A stretch of 47,359 nucleotides of DNA from assembly GCF_002868845.1 (NCBI RefSeq), contig NZ_PKUB01000046.1, forward strand, positions 686-48,044. Reading direction: 5' to 3'. Within the stretch, counting starts at the first letter, position 1; each line of letters starts with the position of its first letter. The DNA is from Desulfuromonas sp. Lineage in GTDB: Bacteria > Desulfobacterota > Desulfuromonadia > Desulfuromonadales > BM501. The notes under the pieces are model-generated. The model searched no databases and was not told the DNA's origin. It saw only the letters and a program-made list of their open reading frames with translations. Shown piece by piece: positions 18,176 through 26,829 of the stretch. A program made the position numbers and the translations under genes.

Positions 18176-18706
18176 TCATCCTTCGGCCGGATTGGGCAGG
18201 GGCGGGAGTTTTTCAAGATCGATTTTTTCTTCGCTGGAGAGGATTTTCTCCAGATCGAGGACCATGACCAGGTCGTCCTCCCGGCGGCATACACCGAGAA
18301 AAAACTGCGCCCCCCTTCCTTTCAGGAACTGGGGAGCGGGATGGACCTCTTGGCGGCCGTAGCGGCACACCTCGTAGACATCATCGACCAGAAGACCGAC
18401 GACCTTACCTCTCATGGCGCATATGATGATGCGCGTCTTGCGCCCCGGTTCCGTGACCGACTGTTCGAAACGTTTGCGCAGGTCGACCACCGGGATGACC
18501 GCCCCGCGCAGGTTAATGACACCCTCGATAAAGGCGGGAGCCTTCGGCACGGGAGTCAATTTCTGCGGCCGGATGATCTCCTTGATGCGGAGGATGTCCA
18601 GTGCGTAGGTCTCCTCGCCCACCCTGAAGCAGGCCAACTGGACCTCCTGGCGCACTTCCCCCGCTTCAATCGGGGACTCAGTGGACGGGCCGGGGGTGAG
18701 GATCAT
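18176..18706 (-). CDS. cheW: CheW adaptor protein (first of two)
   Basis: 176-residue CheW that should bridge receptors and CheA. After a 20-residue variable N-terminus comes the standard domain: VQLACFRVGEETYALDILRIKEIIRPQKLTPVPKAPAFIEGVINLRGAVIPVVDLRKRF, then a kinase-contact region and ILSSEEK. It is longer than E. coli CheW by its acidic C-terminal tail. The ATG overlaps the upstream cheY stop (ATGA), indicating translational coupling of regulator and adaptor. Confidence 0.93.
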   Translation of the reverse strand: MILTPGPSTESPIEAGEVRQEVQLACFRVGEETYALDILRIKEIIRPQKLTPVPKAPAFIEGVINLRGAVIPVVDLRKRFEQSVTEPGRKTRIIICAMRGKVVGLLVDDVYEVCRYGRQEVHPAPQFLKGRGAQFFLGVCRREDDLVMVLDLEKILSSEEKIDLEKLPPLPNPAEG

Positions 18707-19074
18707 TTTCCGACGAACCTCTGAATGGTTTCGATCACCATGGCGGATTTGAAGGGTTTGGTGATGTACCAGTCAGCGCCGACCTTTTCGCCGCGAGCCA
18801 TGTCCTCACGGCTTTTTTTGGCGGTCAGCATGATCACCGGCAGGTTCTTGGTGGCCTCGGCGGCCTTGATGCGGCGGCAGACTTCAAAGCCGTCGATCTC
18901 CGGCAGCATGATGTCGAGCAGCACCAGGTCCGGCACGTCCTCGGCAAGGGAATCTAGGGCGGCTTGACCGCTGGCCACTCCCTTTACTTCATATCCCTTG
19001 GAGGTCAACAGGATACTCTCGAGTTTGAGCAGGCTCTCCTCGTCTTCGACGATCAGGATTCTCTTGTTCGACAC
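18703..19074 (-). CDS. CheY-like response regulator
   Basis: 123-residue receiver. E10-D11 form the acidic pocket, D54 is the acceptor in LLDIMLPEIDGFEVC, T is in VIMLTAKKS, and K in WYITKPFKSAMV. The LPEIDGFEVCRRIK wording is closer to PilH/OmpR-type receivers than to the two other CheY proteins of the operon, which read NMPxxxGL. It may therefore have a different partner or act as a phosphate sink (inference). GTG start with AAGGAG 7 nt upstream. Overlaps cheW by four bases. Confidence 0.9.
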   Translation of the reverse strand: MSNKRILIVEDEESLLKLESILLTSKGYEVKGVASGQAALDSLAEDVPDLVLLDIMLPEIDGFEVCRRIKAAEATKNLPVIMLTAKKSREDMARGEKVGADWYITKPFKSAMVIETIQRFVGK

Positions 19075-19095
19075 CTGTTTTCTCCTTTCTCTACC

Positions 19096-19815
19096 TCAAC
19101 AAAGTTCTGCATCCAGAACGCTTGGCAAATGCAAAAGAATCATCATCCGTTCCTGATCCCTCCCCACCCCTTCGACCATGTCCCGGTCCAGGCCGGACAG
19201 AACGCCCGGTGGCGGTTCGATCTGCGCGGAATGGAGACGAACGACGTGACTGATCCGATCGACCAGCAGGCCCACGTGGCGATCCCCCTGCTGGCATATG
19301 ACGATGCGGGACATGGGTGTCAATTCTCCGACTCCCAGATTGAGACGTTTCTTCAGGTCGAATACCGGGGTGATGATCCCCCGCAAAGAGATGATCCCCA
19401 GAATGAATTCGGGGGCCCGGGGGATATCGGTGATCTCCCGGGGCTTGATGATCTCACCGACATGCTCGATATCGACGGCGTATTCCTCGGCGCCGAGGGT
19501 AAATGCCAACCACTGACGCAGGTCCCGGGTCTCCTCCCGACGGTGATCGATCAGGCCTTGAAGGTAGCTCTCCTCGGTGGCCAGGTCGAGTTCGGGTCGC
19601 CAGGCGAACAAAGCTTCCAGAGGATCTACTCCATCGGGTTCGTCCGGCTCAACCGTGCCCATGGAGAAGAACTCAGGTTCGTCCCCGACCTGAGGAGCCC
19701 CCTGGATGGAGGAAGCGTTGCGCACCGGAGCGGACTTGACCGGTGGCGGCCCTCCGACGTCCCTTGCCTTATCAGGCGCTTGCTTGGCTTTTTTTCGGAT
19801 TTCGGCGAGATCCAT
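19096..19815 (-). CDS. cheW: CheW-like protein with N-terminal extension
   Basis: 239 residues. The first 100 are a charged, low-complexity, probably disordered extension that includes LFAWRPELDLATEESYLQGL and the helix IDHRREETRDLR. The C-terminal 140 are a complete CheW domain: LAFTLGAEEYAVDIEHVGEIIKPREITDIPRAPEFILGIISLRGIITPVFDLKKRLNLG, ending LLHLPSVL. Two different CheW proteins in one operon suggest two docking modes or two receptor classes for the same CheA. ATG 19815 has GGAAGG just upstream. The previous gene ends 15 nt before. Confidence 0.9.
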   Translation of the reverse strand: MDLAEIRKKAKQAPDKARDVGGPPPVKSAPVRNASSIQGAPQVGDEPEFFSMGTVEPDEPDGVDPLEALFAWRPELDLATEESYLQGLIDHRREETRDLRQWLAFTLGAEEYAVDIEHVGEIIKPREITDIPRAPEFILGIISLRGIITPVFDLKKRLNLGVGELTPMSRIVICQQGDRHVGLLVDRISHVVRLHSAQIEPPPGVLSGLDRDMVEGVGRDQERMMILLHLPSVLDAELC

Positions 19816-19830
19816 CGATCCTTCCCCTCA

Positions 19831-20634
19831 TTAGCCCAGATTCAATTCACCCATGACCGCGTCCATGACCTCCGGGCCGATGCGGTGCGCTTCTCGCCCG
19901 AACCCTTCGAGCAGGGCCAAAGAGGCTGCATGGTTGATTTTTCGCGGGATGCCGCCGGAATAGTCAAAAATCCGTCCCACGGCCCCGGGCAGAAAGAGAC
20001 CGGGTTCCCCCCCTGCGACCTGCAGGCGATGATCAAGGTAGTCGCCGGTCTCGTCGAGGGTCAACGGTTTAATATCAAATTGCATGCCAATGCGCTGACG
20101 CAAAGGTTAGTAGACCCGGTGCGCCAGCCTCTTCCTCAATTCGGGCTGCCCCATCAGGACGACGCTCATCAGGTTGCGGTCGTCGAGTTGAAAATTGGTC
20201 AGCAACCGGATTTCGTCGAAAGTCTCCTTGTGAGGAACGAGCTGCGCCTCGTCGATGACCAGCACCGGACAAACCCCCTCTTGGTACAGACCGTAAAGCT
20301 CTCCACCGATCTGCTCCAGCAGATCGGTCTTTAACCGTGACGGTTCCTGAATCCCGAGGCGCCGGGCCAGGGTTCTGAGGAACTCCAGGGGCGTCAGACG
20401 CGGGTTGATAAAGAGGATGATCTTGTAGCCGTCCTCCAGCTGATCCATCAAGGCCCTGGAGAGGGTGGTCTTGCCGCAGCCGATCTCCCCGGTAAGGAGA
20501 ATCAGATCGCGCTCCTCGACGGCGTAAAGCAGCCTCGACAGACCTTCGCGATGCATTCGGCTTCCGAACAGAAAGCGCGGGTCGGGGGTTTTGCTGAAAG
20601 GCCTTTCGGCCAACCGGTAGAACCCCTTATACAT
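19831..20634 (-). CDS. ExeA/TniB-like AAA ATPase, interrupted by an in-frame TAA
   Basis: The full span is 267 sense codons plus the internal stop, the size of the ATPase module of ExeA/GspA-like proteins. Visible features are the N-terminal MYKGFYRLAERPFSKTPDP typical of this group, Walker A in LTGEIGCGKTTLSRAL, Walker B in VLVIDEAQLV, and the sensor region LMSVVLMGQPELRKRL. After codon 175 a TAA (20107-20109) interrupts the frame, and similarity resumes directly in the same frame as PLRQRIGMQFDIKPLTLDETGDYLDHRL, with GIPRKINHAASLALLEG near the end. Neither half would be a complete AAA module. Its start overlaps the end of cheA by eight bases, so it is part of the chemosensory operon; an ATPase of this kind is not a classical chemotaxis component. 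No membrane or peptidoglycan-binding segment is present. Confidence 0.82.
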
Positions 20635-22663
20635 AAAAGGCCGTATCTCCGCGCAGGGTCTCGCTCATCAGGCCACCGACATCGAGGACCAGGATGGTCT
20701 TCTGGTTGCCGAGGTCCGCCGCGCCGGCGATCCCCTTCACGAAGGAGAGGGAGCTGCCGAGAGACTTGATAACCACGTCCTGTTGGCCGAGCAACTCGTC
20801 GACAACGATTCCCATGCGTTTCTCGGCCAACCCGACCACTGCGACGAAACATCGCTGATCGCCCCTTTTGCTGCCCGCCAGCTGGAAAACCTCCCCGAGA
20901 CGCAGCAGGGGCAGTGTGCTTTCCCTGAGCTGAATCACCTCCCGGCGCTCGATGGTTCGAATTTCCCCGGGCTCGACCATGAGGGTCTCCATGACCGCGT
21001 TAATGGGGACCGCGTAGGTCTTGGTGCTGACGCGGATGATCAGCGCCTTGATGATTGCCAGGGTGATGGGAAGAGTGATGGTGATCGCGGTGCCTTGCCC
21101 CACCTTGCTGTCGATCTCGATCATCCCGGAGAGGGCGGAAATATTATTTTTGACCACGTCCATGCCGACCCCTCGGCCCGACAGGTCACTCACCTCTTCG
21201 CAGGTGGAGAACCCGGGCAGGAAGATGAGGTCATAGATGTCCTCCCGGCTCAGCTCGGTTCCCTCTTCGATAAGCTCCTTCTCCAGGGCCTTGCCGCGAA
21301 CCTTGTCGGGATCGATGCCGCGGCCGTCGTCGTTGACCTCGATCACCACGTGATTGCCCTTTTGGGACGCGTTCAGACGGATGGTCCCTTTTTCGGGCTT
21401 CCCTCTGGATTGCCGCTCCGCGGCGCTCTCGATGCCGTGATCGATGGCATTGCGGATAATATGCATGAGGGGATCAGAGAGGTCTTCGACGATAAGCTTG
21501 TCCAGCTCGGTTTCCGCACCGTGAATTTCGAGGGCGACCTTCTTGTCGTGTTCATGGGCCACCCGCCGCACGATTCGTGTCATCTTTTCGAAAAGCTGCC
21601 CGACGGGAACCATGCGCACCTCGAGAACCCCCTTCTGCAGCTCCTCCAATCGTCGCTCCAGGGTTCGGGTCGCTTTCTGCAGTTCGCCTGCAAGATCGCC
21701 GTTGCCGTCGAACTTGAGACGCTCGTTGATGGAGGCGATAGCCCCTTTGGAAAGGACCAGCTCGCCGACGATATTCATCAGGGAATCGAGCTTTTCGATG
21801 TCCACCCGCACCGTGCGGCTGATCGAACGCAGGGACTCACTGCCTGCGCGATCGTCCTCGTCAGCTACACTGGCGGAAGGGGGAGTTTCCTGGGCCGGCT
21901 CTTCCTTTGCCCCGGTTTTCTTTCCCTGGATCACCGCCTCCACCGAGAGGCCGTCACGGTCCAGACGGCTGGAAATCTGCTCGGGAGAGCAGGACGTCCC
22001 GATGAGTATCTGAAAGGCGATCTGGTCGCTGAGGTCTTCGGCGAGGGGAAGGGTGCTGATGACCTCCCATTCCTTCTTGAGAGTATCGGTGATTTCGGCC
22101 AACTCCACATCGAAGCTGCCAAGGTCGAAGGCGGCCTTGACCCGGACCAGGTTGCGACCGTTTTTGACGTTCTCCCAGAGCCGGTGCTCCTCGTACTCGG
22201 TCAGGACCTTGAGCAGCTCCGGATCGATTTCCTGCTCTGTCCCGCCGGGGCCGCCGGCTCCACCGCCGCCGAGAATGCTCTCGATGCGCCCGACGAGCGG
22301 TCCAAGATCGAGGGTAAAATCCTCATCCTCCCCCTTGCCCTGGACGATGCGGGTCAAGGTGTCGAGGGCCGCGAAAAGGGTCTCCATCACTTAGGCGGTG
22401 AGGGGAACCTTGCCGAGACGCAAGCTGTCGAGGAGATTTTCCTTGTAGTGGGCCAGCTGGGAAATATCGTCGAAACCGAACATCCCGGAGAGTCCCTTGA
22501 TGGAATGGGCCCCACGAAAGATGCTGTTGAGCAGATCGGGGTCGGTCTCACCTCCGGCCGCCTGATCGCCAAGGGCCATTAGATCGAGGTTGAGCTTTTC
22601 AATGATTTCCTCGGCCTCGCCCAAGAATTCCCGGACTGCTTGACCTGAAACCTTGTCCGCCAT
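20627..22663 (-). CDS. cheA: Chemotaxis histidine kinase CheA, interrupted by an in-frame TAA
   Basis: The full span is 678 codons including one internal stop. P1 (HPt) begins at residue 1, with the phosphorylated H53 in FRGAHSIKGLSGMFGF. Codon 91 is TAA (22391-22393), inside the last part of P1, and the frame continues VMETLFAALDTLTRIVQGKG. Next comes a Gly-rich linker and a conserved region (DPELLKVLTEYEEHRLWE to about IQGKK) in the usual P2 position. Then P3 dimerisation (KLDSLMNIVGELVLSKGAI), the P4 ATPase with MHIIRNAIDHGIE (N box), DDGRGIDPDKV (G1), LIFLPGFST (F box), GRGVGMDVVKNNI (G2), and a P5 CheW-like domain. No receiver domain is fused. The resumed part has no ribosome site and P1 would be cut short, so two natural genes are unlikely. 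ATG 22663 has GGAG at 5 nt. Confidence 0.9.
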
Positions 22664-22671
22664 CGATTCTC

Positions 22672-23040
22672 CTACCCGAGGTACTGCCTGACGAGGGTCT
22701 GAAGCTCGTCAGGGGAAAAGGGCTTGACCAGGTAAGCGTCGGCACCGAGCTTCAGGCCCTTTTCCCGGTCCCGTTCGCTTCCCTCGGTGCTGATAATGAA
22801 CAAAGGAGTGTTTTTGTAATTGGGATGGTTCTTGATAAAGCTGACGAGTTCCAGGCCGTTGATATCCGGCATATTGATATCGGTGATCACCAGATCGACC
22901 TTCTCCCTGGGGAGAATACGCAGGGCTTCGAAACCGTTGGCGGCCTCGACAAAGGAATAGTCGTCCATGGTCGCCATGGTGGAAACGATCAGCGAGCGCA
23001 TGGTCGGTGAATCTTCAGCGATCAGGATCTTCTTCGGCAC
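22672..23040 (-). CDS. cheY: CheY-like response regulator (cheA-proximal)
   Basis: 122-residue receiver. E9-D10 are acidic-pocket residues, D54 is the acceptor in VITDINMPDINGLELV, T is in LFIISTEGSERD, K in YLVKPFSPDEL. Its position directly ahead of cheA (8-nt gap) makes it the most likely principal target. GTG start at 23040 with GGAGG six bases upstream. It looks like the regulator at the far end of the operon (11887-12267), as though the two arose by duplication. Confidence 0.92.
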   Translation of the reverse strand: MPKKILIAEDSPTMRSLIVSTMATMDDYSFVEAANGFEALRILPREKVDLVITDINMPDINGLELVSFIKNHPNYKNTPLFIISTEGSERDREKGLKLGADAYLVKPFSPDELQTLVRQYLG

Positions 23041-23080
23041 GCAGGTCCTCCATCGAAAAATCAGGGGCTTGTCTCAGGGG

Positions 23081-24325
23081 TCAGACCCGCCCCCCCACAA
23101 GGCGCCGCTCGATAATGGCCCTCTCCATAGCCAGGCCGGCCTGGGAAAGAAAAATCTCGAACGCCTCGGTGTCCCCGATCGGTTTTTTCTCAGGGAGGTT
23201 GTCCCCGTAAATCAGGGCCACGACACGGCCTTCGCTGAGGATGGGCCCGAGGAAAATCTCTTCCGGAACCCCGCCGCCCAGTTGTTTCTGCAGATAGGCA
23301 TCCCAGGGGCTGTCCCCCGGTCGAACCCTGCAGGGAGAAAACTCCCGAACTGCCTCGGTGAGCCTCGAGGGCTCCTCCCGGGGAATCTTCATGCCCCGGA
23401 TCCGGACGTCCGCCATCTCCCGATCGAATTCTATACCGAACTGCCCTAATCCTACAATCTCATTTTCCTTGACCGAGAAGATCACCGCCCGATTCATCAC
23501 CTCGCTGGCGAAGCGAAGAATCAGCAGAACGACCCCACCACCAAGAGAAGGGTTGCTGAGTTCCTGCAGCATCCCCTTGAGCAGGTGAAGTCCGGGGGAC
23601 TTGGAGCCTTTGCCGGAAAGCGACACCTGATCGAGTTCACCCATTTCGCTGAGCAGTTCCGCACCGATATTAACGAGGGACGGAGACGGGGACGGGACCG
23701 GGGCCTGCATCGGCGGCGCAGAATCCGCCCCCTCGGCCAAGAGAGCCTCGAGGTTCAGGGTCGGCTCCTCCCTTACCGCAAGCGGTTCGCCGCGATGTCT
23801 CTTCTCGTCGAGAAGACGGCTTCCCTCCATGGCGAGCCATTGGGGATTGAGCCCCTCCTCAACGAAGAAAACAGGGGGATCGATCCCGGCGCCCCCCTCT
23901 TCAGCGAACCCGCAGGCTTCGTCGAGCCCGCCCAACTCAAAGGCGAAGGTCCCCTCCGCCCATCCGAAGAAGCTGAAGACAATCTTCTCGACCTGCTCTC
24001 TTGCGACCTGCTCTATGGCGTCCTTGGGGACCCCGAAACTCTCGCCGAGAATGGCCCCGAGGGACTGGCGGGTGGTGCCCCGTCTCTGCAGGTGCAGGGC
24101 GCCCTTGAGGGTCTCAAGGTCCACGACACCTTTGCGCACCAGGATGTCCCCGAGACCAGCCATGAAGAGACTCGACGTTGCCCGCGTCACCTGGCCGTCC
24201 TGGAAGAACATTTTTCCCTGCAGGCCGGGGCCCTCCAGAATCAGAGCCCCCGACTTGCGGCTGAGACTGACGATCTGAAGAATATCCCCCAACCCGAGAT
24301 CTTCGAGGTTGCCGACAAGACTCAT
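23081..24325 (-). CDS. DUF4388 (PATAN) protein with C-terminal GAF-like domain
   Basis: 414 residues, first gene of the chemosensory operon. Residues 1-110 match the DUF4388/PATAN pattern: LVGNLEDLGLGDILQIVSLSRKSGALILEG, then FFQDGQVTRATS and GLGDILVRKGVVD. Residues about 115-150 hold the FGWAEGTFAFELG element often seen after PATAN. A poorly conserved linker follows, and residues about 245-405 look like a divergent GAF fold (VVLLILRFASEVMNRAVIFSV to FLSQAGLAMERAIIERR). PATAN domains are known in proteins that work with CheY-like regulators; a role as a protein-interaction node is inferred. No membrane segment. Confidence 0.8.
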   Translation of the reverse strand: MSLVGNLEDLGLGDILQIVSLSRKSGALILEGPGLQGKMFFQDGQVTRATSSLFMAGLGDILVRKGVVDLETLKGALHLQRRGTTRQSLGAILGESFGVPKDAIEQVAREQVEKIVFSFFGWAEGTFAFELGGLDEACGFAEEGGAGIDPPVFFVEEGLNPQWLAMEGSRLLDEKRHRGEPLAVREEPTLNLEALLAEGADSAPPMQAPVPSPSPSLVNIGAELLSEMGELDQVSLSGKGSKSPGLHLLKGMLQELSNPSLGGGVVLLILRFASEVMNRAVIFSVKENEIVGLGQFGIEFDREMADVRIRGMKIPREEPSRLTEAVREFSPCRVRPGDSPWDAYLQKQLGGGVPEEIFLGPILSEGRVVALIYGDNLPEKKPIGDTEAFEIFLSQAGLAMERAIIERRLVGGRV

Positions 24326-24396
24326 GAATATTCGACCTGATCGTCCCCGCGACCCGGAGTACCGATCATAACAGGTTAAAATTAAACGGAAAAATT

Positions 24397-24425
24397 AATA
24401 TATCTCAGGTCAGTAGGGTTGTAAA
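24397..24425 (-). promoter_or_regulatory. Sigma70 promoter of the chemosensory operon
   Basis: On the minus strand TTTACA (24425 to 24420), exactly 17 nt, TATATT (24402 to 24397), 72 nt before the first gene. The surrounding DNA is AT-rich compared with its neighbourhood. The rest of the 236-nt region between der and the operon holds an 8-bp stem (24434-24441 with 24462-24469) without a T run. Confidence 0.65.
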
Positions 24426-24561
24426 GGATTTTTCCAGCGCCAGCCCGTTGCCTCCGCGGTCGGCGCTGGCTCATTCCCCGGCGAAAGAGGACTAGAGCCA
24501 ATCGTCCCTACAAAAAAGGCGCCCAGGTTGCCCTGAACGCCCCAATTCTGCCGGAGAGCAA

Positions 24562-25872
24562 TTACCGCTCCCTATCTTTGAAAACGAGGCGAATCGGCGT
24601 CCCCTCGAATCCGAAGACATCTCGAAACTGGTTGACCAGGTAGCGCTGATAAGAAAAATGGACCCCGTCGGCGCGATTGACAAAAATGACAAAGGTGGGG
24701 GGACGAACCGCCGTCTGGGTGGCATAAAAGAACTTGAGCCGCTTGCCCTGGAACATGGGGGGCGGGTGGGTCCGCTCGGCGTTGGCCAGGACCTTGTTGA
24801 GCGCCGAAGTGGACACCTTCCGGTTGTGCTCCGCTGCGACCCTCTCCACAAGGTTCATCGTCTTGGAAACGCGCTGTCCACTGAGGGCGGAGACGAAGAG
24901 AATGGGAGACGTCGGCAGGAACTTGAAGGCGAGACTGAGCCTCTCGACGAACTCACCCATGGTGTTCTTGTCCTTTTCCACCAGGTCCCACTTGTTGACC
25001 AGCAGGACAACGGCCCTTCCCTTTTCGTGCGCATAACCGGCAACGGTCAGGTCCTGGTCGGTAACCCCCTCTTCGGCGTCGATGACCACGAGCACCACAT
25101 GGGCGCGGTCCATGGCCTTGAGGGCCTGGATGACGCTGTATTTCTCGAGGCGCTGGCTGACCCTTCCCTTGCGCCGGATCCCGGCCGTATCGATGAGCAG
25201 GTAAGGTTTGCCGTTGTAGGTGAAGGGGGTGTCTATGCTGTCGCGGGTCGTCCCGGCGGCGGCGTTGGCCACAACCCGCTCGTAGCCGACCATCCGGTTG
25301 ACGAGGGAGGATTTGCCGACATTGGGCCGACCGACAATCGCCAGGCGAACCTCCTCGTTCCTGTCCCTGGGGGCCTGGCCCTTCGGAAGCAGGCGCAGCA
25401 GGGCCTCGATCAGGTCACCGATGCCGCGGCCGTGCTCCGCGGAAATCGAAAAAATCTGATCCACGCCGAGCCCGTAGAACTCGGCGACGCCCAGCTCCTG
25501 CTTCTCGCCGTCGACCTTGTTGACCACGAAGAGAACCGGCTTCTCGGCCTGGCGCAGCAACTGGGCCACCTCCTCGTCCGACGGGGTCAACCCCTCCTTG
25601 CCGTCCATGACGAACAGGATCACGTCGGCATCCTCGACCGCCAACTGGGACTGCTCCCGCATCTGCACCAGCAGGCGCTCCTGGCTGACGGGCTCGAAAC
25701 CGCCCGTGTCTATAAGGGTGAAGGGAGACTCGAAGCGGGTCACTTCGGCGTAGTTTCGATCGCGGGTCACGCCGGGAAAATCCTCGACGATAGCCCGGCG
25801 CCGGCCGAGTATCCGGTTAAACAGGGTCGACTTTCCGACATTGGGTCGGCCGACGATAGCGACAATGGACAT
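24562..25872 (-). CDS. der: Ribosome-assembly GTPase Der (EngA)
   Basis: 436-residue protein with two tandem G domains and a C-terminal KH-like domain, needed for 50S subunit assembly. First G domain: GRPNVGKST at about 8-16, DTGG, NKVD. Second: [24 protein letters not shown]. The C-terminal domain includes [20 protein letters not shown]. Length is normal. It follows era by 48 nt in the same direction and is likely part of the rnc-rSAM-era-der unit. I see no clear terminator after it. Confidence 0.97.
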   Translation of the reverse strand: MSIVAIVGRPNVGKSTLFNRILGRRRAIVEDFPGVTRDRNYAEVTRFESPFTLIDTGGFEPVSQERLLVQMREQSQLAVEDADVILFVMDGKEGLTPSDEEVAQLLRQAEKPVLFVVNKVDGEKQELGVAEFYGLGVDQIFSISAEHGRGIGDLIEALLRLLPKGQAPRDRNEEVRLAIVGRPNVGKSSLVNRMVGYERVVANAAAGTTRDSIDTPFTYNGKPYLLIDTAGIRRKGRVSQRLEKYSVIQALKAMDRAHVVLVVIDAEEGVTDQDLTVAGYAHEKGRAVVLLVNKWDLVEKDKNTMGEFVERLSLAFKFLPTSPILFVSALSGQRVSKTMNLVERVAAEHNRKVSTSALNKVLANAERTHPPPMFQGKRLKFFYATQTAVRPPTFVIFVNRADGVHFSYQRYLVNQFRDVFGFEGTPIRLVFKDRER

Positions 25873-25920
25873 GGTAATCTCTTTCCCCGCCGGGCCCTCG
25901 GCCCGGCCAAAACAAGCTGT

Positions 25921-26814
25921 CTATTCGTAGCCGAGTTCGCGGATCAGGCGCTCGGATTCGGTCCAATCCTTCTTCACCTTGACGAAAAGCTCCAGAAAAA
26001 CGCGGCAACCGAGAAACCGCTCGATTTCCCCGCGGGCGTCGATGCCGATCTCCCGGATCGCCCCGCCCTGCTTGCCGAGGAGAATACCCTTATGGCCCTC
26101 CCGGGGCACAAGGATCGCGGCCTGGATCACCACGAGGTTCTTTTCGGGCTTTTCTTCGAAGTTCTCAACCTGAACCCCGACCCCGTAGGGGATCTCCTGG
26201 CGAGTGCGCCGGAAGACCTTCTCCCGGATCATCTCGGCGGCGATGAACCGCTCGGGCAGGTCGGTGACCATGTCTTCAGAGTAGTAGCGGGGGCCTTCCG
26301 GCAAAAGCGAAAGGGCCTCCTTCACGAGATCATCTACCCCCTGCCCCTTGATCGCGGAGACGGGAACGATGGCGCGAAAATCGAAGAGCTTGGAGTAAGC
26401 GTCAATCTGGGCAAGAAGACATGACTTTTCTACCGTGTCGATCTTGTTGATGACAAGAACGACCGGTGCCTTGCCGGCGGAAAGGGTTTTCAGGATGAAC
26501 TCGTCCCCGCCGCCGACGCTGTCGCCGGCCTCCACCAGGAAAAAGACCGCATCGACGTCCTTGCACGCCCCCAGGGCCTGCTCCACCATGTACCTGTTGA
26601 GCCGCCCCTTGGCCTTGTGGATGCCCGGGGTGTCGAGAAAAAGGACCTGGGCGGAGGGCAGGTTGTGAATCCCGAGGATCCGGTTGCGGGTCGTCTGAGG
26701 CTTGTTCGAGGTGATGGCGATCTTCTGCCCGAGAATGCGGTTGAGCAGGGTCGACTTGCCCACGTTGGGCCGCCCTACAATGGCGATGAAGCCTGAACGA
26801 AACGATTTTTCCAA
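25921..26814 (-). CDS. era: GTPase Era
   Basis: 297-residue GTPase that binds 16S rRNA 3' ends and acts in 30S maturation. The G domain has [28 protein letters not shown] and NKID; the C-terminal KH domain has the signature HKGILLGKQGGAIREIG. Size is standard (about 295-300). It lies 15 nt after the radical SAM gene. Clustering of rnc, era and der, all involved in rRNA processing and ribosome assembly, fits a shared role. Confidence 0.97.
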   Translation of the reverse strand: MEKSFRSGFIAIVGRPNVGKSTLLNRILGQKIAITSNKPQTTRNRILGIHNLPSAQVLFLDTPGIHKAKGRLNRYMVEQALGACKDVDAVFFLVEAGDSVGGGDEFILKTLSAGKAPVVLVINKIDTVEKSCLLAQIDAYSKLFDFRAIVPVSAIKGQGVDDLVKEALSLLPEGPRYYSEDMVTDLPERFIAAEMIREKVFRRTRQEIPYGVGVQVENFEEKPEKNLVVIQAAILVPREGHKGILLGKQGGAIREIGIDARGEIERFLGCRVFLELFVKVKKDWTESERLIRELGYE

Positions 26815-26829
26815 AGTTCCTCCCGCCCC

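Noticed and set aside
20107-22393. Genome-wide reassignment of TAA and TAG to a sense codon
   Set aside because: Several genes in the window end properly with TAA or TAG at the expected family length (infA, trmL, ogt, rpsT, the HEAT gene), so both are working stops.
24434-24469. Terminator of der from the CCAGCGCC/GGCGCTGG stem
   Set aside because: Wide 20-nt loop, no T run on the relevant strand, and it lies just upstream of the che promoter, downstream of der by almost 100 nt.
24658-26424. 588-codon plus-strand frame opposite der and era
   Set aside because: Antisense shadow of two universally conserved GTPases; no ribosome site, no motif.
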